From Sphingomicrobium nitratireducens (GTDB taxonomy: Bacteria; Pseudomonadota; Alphaproteobacteria; Sphingomonadales; Sphingomonadaceae): DNA of 64,000 bases. Made by a program: the position numbers and the translations under genes. This document shows, piece by piece, positions 59,162 to 64,000 of the stretch. A model generated the notes under the pieces. That model worked only from the letters and a program-made list of their open reading frames with translations, was not told where the DNA came from and ran no database searches. Position 1 is the stretch's first letter, and every line of letters begins with the position of its first letter. The stretch covers positions 1-64,000 of the forward strand of contig NZ_JANJZA010000001.1 in the NCBI RefSeq assembly GCF_026157035.1, read 5' to 3'.

Positions 59162-59290
59162 GTGTCAGCTCGGGAACAGCGGAGGAAGCCGTGGTCGACG
59201 CCGCGCCTGCGCATCATGGACGCGAAGAACGCGCGCATGCCCGGGGGATCGCCCTTTCAGGAAGGCAATTCCACCAAGGGAAAAAGCTGA
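59162..59290 (+). CDS. Lasso peptide precursor (A protein), GTG start
   Basis: A 42-residue peptide with a strong GGAGGGG ribosome site. The leader (MSAREQRRKPWSTPRLRIMD then AKNAR) has the P-x-L pair (P14, L16) and an Asp (D20) exactly five residues before the predicted cleavage, as in paeninodin. Predicted core: MPGGSPFQEGNSTKGKS, 17 residues, with core Glu9 (E34) placed for a 9-residue macrolactam from the core N-terminus and an 8-residue tail ending in Ser, the expected phosphorylation site. Residue -2 is Ala rather than the usual Thr. Alternative cleavage before G28 (ring to position 7) is possible. It overlaps the cyclase start. Confidence 0.78.
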   Translation: MSAREQRRKPWSTPRLRIMDAKNARMPGGSPFQEGNSTKGKS

Positions 59291-60975
59291 CCGCGCCCAT
59301 CGGTTGCTGGGAGCCAGGCAACGCTCCCACGCCGCCATCCGGCGCCTCCAGCGCGGGCGGTCGCTGGTGCTGGCTAGATGCCGACCTCGACAACCGCGAC
59401 GCGCTCGCGAGCGAACTGGACCTTCCTCCCGATACCGATGACGCGACACTCGTCCTGGCGTTGTGGCGCGGGCGGGGCAGTGCGATGTTCGCGGCGTTGC
59501 GCGGCGAATTCGCCATTGCCCTGTGGGACGGCGAGCGCCTGATCATCGCCCGCGATGCCCTCGGACGCCGACCGCTTTTCCTGAGACGCCGCGACGGATT
59601 GCACTTCGGCCCCTCGGCTCGGGCGCTGGCCGGCGAGCGCCCCGAAGCCGACCCGGTGCGCCTCGCCCAATTCCTCCTCACCCTCCCCGAGCGCGGCGCG
59701 CGCAGCCATTTTGCCGGCGTCGACCGCGTGCTTGCGGGCGAGTGGATCGAGGCGCGCGCGCCCGACCGGATCGAACGTCGCCGCTGGTGGCGCCCCGACC
59801 TCTCGCGCCTGTCGATCGGGCTCGAGGAGGCGGCGGGCGAAGCGACCCGGCTGCTCGACCGCGCGATCGGCGGCATGGCGCACGGGCGCACCGCGATCCA
59901 GCTGTCGGCCGGGCTCGACAGCAACCTGCTGCTCGACCGCATGGCAGCGCGCGGCGTGCTCCCCTCGGTCGCGATCACCGGCGCGCCCGACGGGCCGGTC
60001 GAATGCCCGCCCGCCATGCTGTTCGACGAAACCCGTCTCGCGGCCGAAGCGGCGGCGGCGGCCGGCGTCCCGCACGTCCGTGCCGGCGCGCCGCCGAGCG
60101 GCCTGGCGCTCGCCGTGGCATGTTTCGACGACGTCGAACGCCCGCTCTTCAACCCATCGAATCTCGGCTGGATCGACGCGACGCTTTCAGCCGCGCGGGC
60201 GGACGGTGCGGCCGTTATGATCGAAGGCCTGTGTGGCAATTACGGTGTCAGCTGGGACCCGCCCAAGGCGCTTGCCGGGATGATCTCGGATCGCGACTGG
60301 TCCGGCGCTGCCGCCCTGGCGGGAGGCATTCGAGGCAATGCGCTCGAAGCCCTGCCGCGCGCGGTGCGGCGCCGCCTCGGCGGCGCTGCCGCCTGGCGCC
60401 TTTCGACCCCGCGTTTCGTGCGTCCCGGCGCGTTCGCCGACCAGGCACTCGCCCCGTTCCTCGAGCGCGGCCTGTTCGTCGACGACCCTGCCGATCGCAG
60501 CTGGCAGCCCCGGCGCAGGCTCGAGGACTTTTATCTCGACCTCGACCAGGCGAGCATCCTTCGCGCCCACAAAGCGCGCCATGGCGTGCGGCTGCGCGAC
60601 CCGTTCGCCGATGTCGAACTGGTCGAATTCACGCTGCGCCTGCCGACCCGCATCTTCCGAACGGGAAGCGAACGGCGGCGACTTGCCAAGGCGATGCTCT
60701 CGAAGCGCGTTCCCGACGCCATCCGTCGCGGCGACGTTCGCGCGGTGCAGGGAGCCAACTGGCGCGCCGCGATGAAGGCGGAGCGCGATACCTACGCCGC
60801 GCTCGTCGCCTACGCCCGCGCGCACCGCTGGCTTCCACGCCTGATCGACCTCGACGCCCTGGGCGAAGGAATCGCGCGATGGCCGCGCGAAGACACGAGC
60901 TTCGGCTCGGTCGCGGCCTCGCATCAGATGCGCGCATTGGTCGCGATAGCCTTCGTCCGCTGGGTCGAGGAATGA
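59287..60975 (+). CDS. Lasso peptide macrolactam synthetase (asparagine-synthetase-like C protein)
   Basis: A 562-residue protein. An N-terminal glutaminase-like domain (LRGEFAIALWDGERLIIARD) is followed by the ATP-binding synthetase domain with the PP-loop LSAGLDSNLLLD (S207-S212). In lasso systems it adenylates the core Asp/Glu side chain and closes the ring with the core N-terminus. No ATG or GTG fits the family N-terminus; the best candidate is CTG at 59287, 5 bases after AAGGGA and overlapping the precursor stop as CTGA. The start is therefore less certain than the gene. It ends with an ATGA overlap into the B2 gene. Confidence 0.88.
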   Translation: MTAPIGCWEPGNAPTPPSGASSAGGRWCWLDADLDNRDALASELDLPPDTDDATLVLALWRGRGSAMFAALRGEFAIALWDGERLIIARDALGRRPLFLRRRDGLHFGPSARALAGERPEADPVRLAQFLLTLPERGARSHFAGVDRVLAGEWIEARAPDRIERRRWWRPDLSRLSIGLEEAAGEATRLLDRAIGGMAHGRTAIQLSAGLDSNLLLDRMAARGVLPSVAITGAPDGPVECPPAMLFDETRLAAEAAAAAGVPHVRAGAPPSGLALAVACFDDVERPLFNPSNLGWIDATLSAARADGAAVMIEGLCGNYGVSWDPPKALAGMISDRDWSGAAALAGGIRGNALEALPRAVRRRLGGAAAWRLSTPRFVRPGAFADQALAPFLERGLFVDDPADRSWQPRRRLEDFYLDLDQASILRAHKARHGVRLRDPFADVELVEFTLRLPTRIFRTGSERRRLAKAMLSKRVPDAIRRGDVRAVQGANWRAAMKAERDTYAALVAYARAHRWLPRLIDLDALGEGIARWPREDTSFGSVAASHQMRALVAIAFVRWVEE

Positions 60976-61394
60976 GCAAGCGTCCCGGCCCCCTGCTCCT
61001 CGCCGAGACGTTCGGCGACCTCGTCGCGGCCAGCCTCGCGCTGCGCCTCAGATCGTTCGAAGCGATCGTGTCGGGTCGCGACGCGCCTGCGAACCTTCCG
61101 CAGGTCGCACCCCACGACGCGGTGATGCTCGAACGTGCGCTCAAGGCCTGGAACCGCCGTCTGCCGTGGCGCACCTTGTGCTTCGAGCAAGGCCTGGCCG
61201 CCGAGCGCTGGCTGAGGCGCCGCGGGCTTGCCTCGCGGCTTCACTACGGCGCGGCGGGGCGCGGCGAAGGACCGGTGGCGCATGTCTGGGTGACCTCGGG
61301 CACGGTGCCGGTCGTCGGGTGCGAACAAGCTGGCGAATTCGTCGAACTGGCGCAATTCCCGCATGCAGAAGCGCCGCAAAGCCGGGAAAATTGA
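60972..61394 (+). CDS. Lasso peptide B2 leader peptidase (transglutaminase-like)
   Basis: A 140-residue cysteine protease of the lasso B2 family. Catalytic Cys70 lies in RTLCFEQGLAAERWLRRRG, His104 in PVAHVWV, and the C-terminal acidic residue in the VGCEQAGEF region. With the B1 protein it removes the precursor leader. It overlaps the cyclase stop by 4 bases and closes the cluster. Confidence 0.92.
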   Translation: MSKRPGPLLLAETFGDLVAASLALRLRSFEAIVSGRDAPANLPQVAPHDAVMLERALKAWNRRLPWRTLCFEQGLAAERWLRRRGLASRLHYGAAGRGEGPVAHVWVTSGTVPVVGCEQAGEFVELAQFPHAEAPQSREN

Positions 61395-61444
61395 ACGCAA
61401 TCGCTTCATCGACCGTTCACCCTCCCTATGCGAGGATTCAAGCC

Positions 61445-61708
61445 ATGATGACGAAGAAGACCCTTCTGGCGATCGGCGTGACGAGCCTTGCGGTGCTGGG
61501 CGCGACGTCGGCCTACGCACAGGCGCGTTCGACCCCCAAGGGGTTCGATTACGAGATCATCGACGGCAAGCGCGTTCCCAAGGCAAAGCGCACCGTCAAC
61601 GCGGACGGCAGCTGGCGCGAGGAGCGTCGCCAGGGCAACTGCTCCGAGGTCAAGGAAAAGACCGCGAGCGGGGAGATCAAGATCACCCGCACCTGCGACC
61701 CCGACTGA
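61445..61708 (+). CDS. Small exported protein, unknown function
   Basis: An 87-residue protein with a signal peptide (MMTKKTLLAIGVTSLAVLGA then TSAYAQ) and a basic mature domain of about 60 residues containing two cysteines that may form a disulfide (near residues 64 and 84; QGNCSEVKEKT, TRTCDPD). It lies 50 bases downstream of the lasso B2 gene but separate from it. I do not recognise the family, and a link to the lasso locus is not shown. Confidence 0.65.
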   Translation: MMTKKTLLAIGVTSLAVLGATSAYAQARSTPKGFDYEIIDGKRVPKAKRTVNADGSWREERRQGNCSEVKEKTASGEIKITRTCDPD

Positions 61709-61709
61709 T

Positions 61710-62117
61710 CTAGTCGATTGGCGGCTCGGCGACTTCCGCCGTGCTGTCGTGTGCGGTGATCTCGCACGCGGGCAGGCCCGCTTCCACCACATCCTTGCAT
61801 TCGCGAATCTGTGCGGTGTCGTCGGCCCCGATGAACACCGCCCAGTCGCGCCCGTCGTCGCACGAGGCGGTCCACATCATCAGGTTTTCATAGTCGGTGA
61901 CATAGCCAGAGCGCGTCACGCGCTGGCAGCGGAAACCCGCGCCGGTGATGGCGCGGCGCATCGCGATGTCACGGTTCATCGCCGAGAGTTCGGACAACTT
62001 GTCCTGCGCCTCGCTGCGCACCTCGATCGGCGTATCGTTGGTGGTGGACGTATCGCCGCAGGCGCAAAGCGCGAAGGGCGCGGCGATCGCCAGCGCCGCT
62101 AGTGCAAGTCGCGCCAT
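61710..62117 (-). CDS. Putative lipoprotein, unknown function
   Basis: A 135-residue protein with lipoprotein signal MARLALAALAIAAPFALCAC (lipobox ending at Cys20). The mature part has several cysteines (FRCQRVTRSG, TASCDDGRDW, IRECKDVVEAGLPACEI) that could form two disulfides, as expected in the periplasm. It overlaps the 3' end of the preceding 55-residue gene by 19 bases. Its role is unknown. Confidence 0.7.
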   Translation of the reverse strand: MARLALAALAIAAPFALCACGDTSTTNDTPIEVRSEAQDKLSELSAMNRDIAMRRAITGAGFRCQRVTRSGYVTDYENLMMWTASCDDGRDWAVFIGADDTAQIRECKDVVEAGLPACEITAHDSTAEVAEPPID

Positions 62118-62266
62118 CGCTCGATCTTCCCTCGCTTGGACAACTCTTCCTGCTCGACGAATTCGGCGAGACTGGTGAGCGCGTCGCGGATCACCGGGTC
62201 GTCCGTATCGGCGGCCATCGCCCGAAGGTCGGCGGGCTTGCAGTGCCTGAATTCTTCGCGGGTCAT
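62099..62266 (-). CDS. Small acidic/helical protein, unknown function
   Basis: A 55-residue protein starting MTREEFRHCKPADLRAMAAD and ending KRGKIERWRDLH, predicted helical and cytoplasmic. It lies 31 bases after purT on the same strand and overlaps the following lipoprotein gene by 19 bases, so the three may form one transcript. I do not recognise the family; it could alternatively be a coding artefact. Confidence 0.5.
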   Translation of the reverse strand: MTREEFRHCKPADLRAMAADTDDPVIRDALTSLAEFVEQEELSKRGKIERWRDLH

Positions 62267-62297
62267 CGAGAGAGCAATGCGCCAGCGGCCATTTGGT

Positions 62298-63473
62298 TCA
62301 CTTGCCGGTGACCACGCGCACGCAGGCGGCTGCCTTCTCGGCGAGCGCGCGCGCCTCGTCCGCACTCTGCGCCAGCGCCAGCGCGATCCCCATCCGGCGA
62401 CCGGGCCGCGTGTCGGGCTTGGAGAACAGGCGCACGTCGACGGGGGCCCCGGCGCTCCCCAAGGCCAACGCGTCGCCCAGTCCCTCGAACGCGAAGTGGG
62501 TGCTTTCCTCGCTTGCCAGGATGACCGCGCTCGCCGATCCGCCTGCCGGCCGCACGATCGCGGGGATGGGCAGGCCGAGGATCGCGCGCACGTGCAGTTC
62601 GAACTCGTTGGGCGACTGGCCGATCAGCGTGACCATGCCGGTGTCGTGCGGGCGCGGTGACAGTTCGGAAAAGATGGCGCGGTCGCCCGCGATGAAGAAT
62701 TCGACCCCGAAAATGCCGTGCCCGCCGAGCGCGCCGACGACCTTCTCGGCCTGCGCCTGCGCCGACGACAGCGCCGCCGCGCTGATCGCGGAAGGCTGCC
62801 AGCTCGAACGATAGTCGCCACCTTCCTGTACGTGGCCGATGGGATCGCAGAACAATACGCCGTCCTTCGTCGCGACGGTCAGCAGCGTGATCTCGCTGTC
62901 GAAGCGGATGAATTCCTCGACGATGACGCGTGGACGGTCGCCGCGCATGTTGGCGACCGCATAGGCCCAAGCCTTGCGCAATTCGCCCTCGTCCGTGGCC
63001 GTGCTCTGCCCCTTGCCCGACGAGGACATGACGGGCTTCACCACGCACGGAAAGCCGGTATGCGCGGCGGCCGCGACCGCTTCCTCCTCGCTCTCGGCGA
63101 AGCGGAATTTCGACGTCTCGAGCCCCAGCTCGTCGGCAGCAAGGCTACGGATATTGTCGCGGTTCATGGTCATGCGCGCGGCATTGGCGGTCGGCGCGAC
63201 GCGCCAGCCCTCTTCCTCGAGTGCGACCAAGGTGTCGGTGTCGATCGCCTCGATCTCGGGCACGATCACGTTGGGGCGATGCTTCTCGACCGCGGCGCGC
63301 AGCGCGGCCCCGTCGAGCATCGAGAAGGTCTCGTGGGCGTCGGCGACCTGCATTGCGGGCGCGCCTTCGTAGCGGTCGCAGGCGATCACCTTCGCGCCGA
63401 GGCGCTTGGCGGCAATGGCGAATTCGCGGCCCAGTTCGCCCGACCCGAGCAGCATCAGCGTGGCGATATGCAT
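62298..63473 (-). CDS. purT: Formate-dependent GAR transformylase
   Basis: A 391-residue ATP-grasp enzyme that makes formyl-GAR from formate, GAR and ATP in purine synthesis. It shows LMLLGSGELGREFAIAAKRLG (first 20: LMLLGSGELGREFAIAAKRL), VIVPEIEAIDTDTL, FPCVVKPVMSSSGKGQS and FFIAGDRAIFSELSPRPHDTG, matching PurT. The start at 63473 gives the usual N-terminus. Purine genes in this window (purT, purE, purK) are dispersed. Confidence 0.95.
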   Translation of the reverse strand: MHIATLMLLGSGELGREFAIAAKRLGAKVIACDRYEGAPAMQVADAHETFSMLDGAALRAAVEKHRPNVIVPEIEAIDTDTLVALEEEGWRVAPTANAARMTMNRDNIRSLAADELGLETSKFRFAESEEEAVAAAAHTGFPCVVKPVMSSSGKGQSTATDEGELRKAWAYAVANMRGDRPRVIVEEFIRFDSEITLLTVATKDGVLFCDPIGHVQEGGDYRSSWQPSAISAAALSSAQAQAEKVVGALGGHGIFGVEFFIAGDRAIFSELSPRPHDTGMVTLIGQSPNEFELHVRAILGLPIPAIVRPAGGSASAVILASEESTHFAFEGLGDALALGSAGAPVDVRLFSKPDTRPGRRMGIALALAQSADEARALAEKAAACVRVVTGK

Positions 63474-63553
63474 GGCCAGTTGCCTAGCCCCCCTTGCGCT
63501 CGGCCCGCAAGCCGCCATGGTGGGCGCCAAGCATCAACAGGGGGTCTTCCGTC

Positions 63554-64000
63554 ATGCCGCTTTCGTTCATCGCTCTTGCCGCTTCGCTTGCCGTCCAGGA
63601 CACGCCGCCGCCGCGCACGCCCGCCGATCCGGTCATGGAAGCCCCCGACAGCGCGTGGCAGGAAATTTCTCCGGAAGACCTCGTCGTGATGGATGTGGAC
63701 GGCAAGCGCGTCGTGATCCAGCTCGCGCCCGCGTTCGCGCCGAGCCACGTCGCCAACGTGCGCACCTTCGCGCGCTCCGGCTACTGGGACGGCGCGACCG
63801 TATACCGCGTGGTCGACAACTGGGTCACCCAGTGGGGCGTCGGCGGCAACCCGGCCTATGAGGAAGAAGACAAGCCGCTGCCCGAAGGCGCGATCGAGGC
63901 CCCGCCCGCCGACTACTCGCGGCCCCTCTCGAAAACCGACATCACCCCGCTCGGCTCGTCGGACAGTTTCTCGGCGATGGCCGGGTTCGAGAACGGCTGG
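63554..64000 (+). CDS. Secreted cyclophilin-type peptidyl-prolyl isomerase (partial)
   Basis: The frame is open to the right edge (149 residues visible). A short signal-like N-terminus (MPLSFIALAASLAVQD) is followed by the cyclophilin core start: DGKRVVIQLAPAFAPSHVANV, seen here as GKRVVIQLAPAFAPSHVANV, and SGYWDGATVYRVVDNWVTQWG, with the active-site Arg region (TVYRVV). Sphingomonad members of this type have an acidic extension. The isomerase loop and C-terminus lie beyond the window. Confidence 0.85.
   Translation, partial: MPLSFIALAASLAVQDTPPPRTPADPVMEAPDSAWQEISPEDLVVMDVDGKRVVIQLAPAFAPSHVANVRTFARSGYWDGATVYRVVDNWVTQWGVGGNPAYEEEDKPLPEGAIEAPPADYSRPLSKTDITPLGSSDSFSAMAGFENGW

Noticed and set aside
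57334-59286. N-terminal extension of the lasso cyclase through the exporter gene
   Set aside because: The open frame before 59287 is out of frame with the exporter gene, is Arg-rich low-complexity sequence and does not resemble any cyclase N-terminus.
59216-59290. Shorter precursor starting at ATG 59216
   Set aside because: It would leave a leader without the PxL recognition element and lacks a ribosome site; the GTG at 59162 has GGAGGGG at proper distance and keeps the leader motif.
59145-59441. A 98-codon frame from ATG 59145 overlapping the precursor
   Set aside because: It is an Arg-rich out-of-frame reading of the precursor and cyclase region with no leader or core features.

Overview
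The window is a GC-rich chromosomal segment from an alphaproteobacterium, most likely a member of the Sphingomonadales. This rests on base composition, an SspB of the alphaproteobacterial type, an L36 of the single-cysteine alphaproteobacterial form, typical sphingomonad exported small proteins and a kinase-containing lasso-peptide locus. The assignment is inferred from gene content, not from a database search. Genes are densely packed on both strands. Many neighbours overlap by 4 nt (ATGA, GTGA, TTGA and CTGA start/stop overlaps). Six convergent pairs share a palindromic CTAG that serves as the stop codon of both genes.

Layout. 1-4.8 kb: the N-terminal 1610 residues of a giant, repetitive exported protein on the minus strand. 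It is probably an autotransporter passenger whose barrel lies beyond the left edge. 5.1-5.4 kb: a terminator and tRNA-Ser(GCU). 5.5-20 kb: core metabolism and housekeeping (Crp-family regulator, pyrC, ygfZ, rhodanese lipoprotein, acnA, corA, two DUF4142 paralogues, fumC, sspB, a HIT protein, an amino-acid permease and an adenosine-kinase-like PfkB enzyme). 20-27 kb: queG, a Na+-efflux-type ABC pair, a VOC protein, an M49-like zinc lipoprotein and a MATE transporter. 27-38 kb: signalling (LytS/LytTR-type pair, GGDEF-EAL protein, TIR-TolB-TPR membrane protein, hybrid histidine kinase), with an M1 aminopeptidase among them. 38-44.7 kb: a cyclase-family lipoprotein, a methyltransferase, two overlapping sulfatase-fold membrane proteins and a sphingomonad HTH-like protein. 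44.7-47.1 kb: a compact A/T-rich island carrying one GHKL ATPase gene, with a possible C-terminal nuclease-like motif, bounded by imperfect inverted repeats. 47.1-56 kb: lepA, DUF1206, purE-purK, a GGDEF protein, gpmA, M14 and M28 peptidases, and rpmJ.

56.2-61.4 kb holds a complete lasso-peptide biosynthetic cluster: a divergent HPr-kinase-like gene, a PqqD-like recognition element, an ABC exporter, a 42-residue precursor starting with GTG, an asparagine-synthetase-like cyclase and a transglutaminase-fold leader peptidase. The precursor ends in serine. Its leader spacing matches the paeninodin class, whose C-terminal serine is phosphorylated by an HprK-like kinase, so the product is predicted to be a phosphorylated lasso peptide with a 9-residue ring. 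The window closes with small exported proteins, purT and the start of a secreted cyclophilin.

The strongest leads are the lasso cluster with its easily missed precursor, the GHKL island between inverted repeats, the giant minus-strand surface protein, and the TIR-TolB-TPR protein. No rRNA, CRISPR array or transposase was seen.
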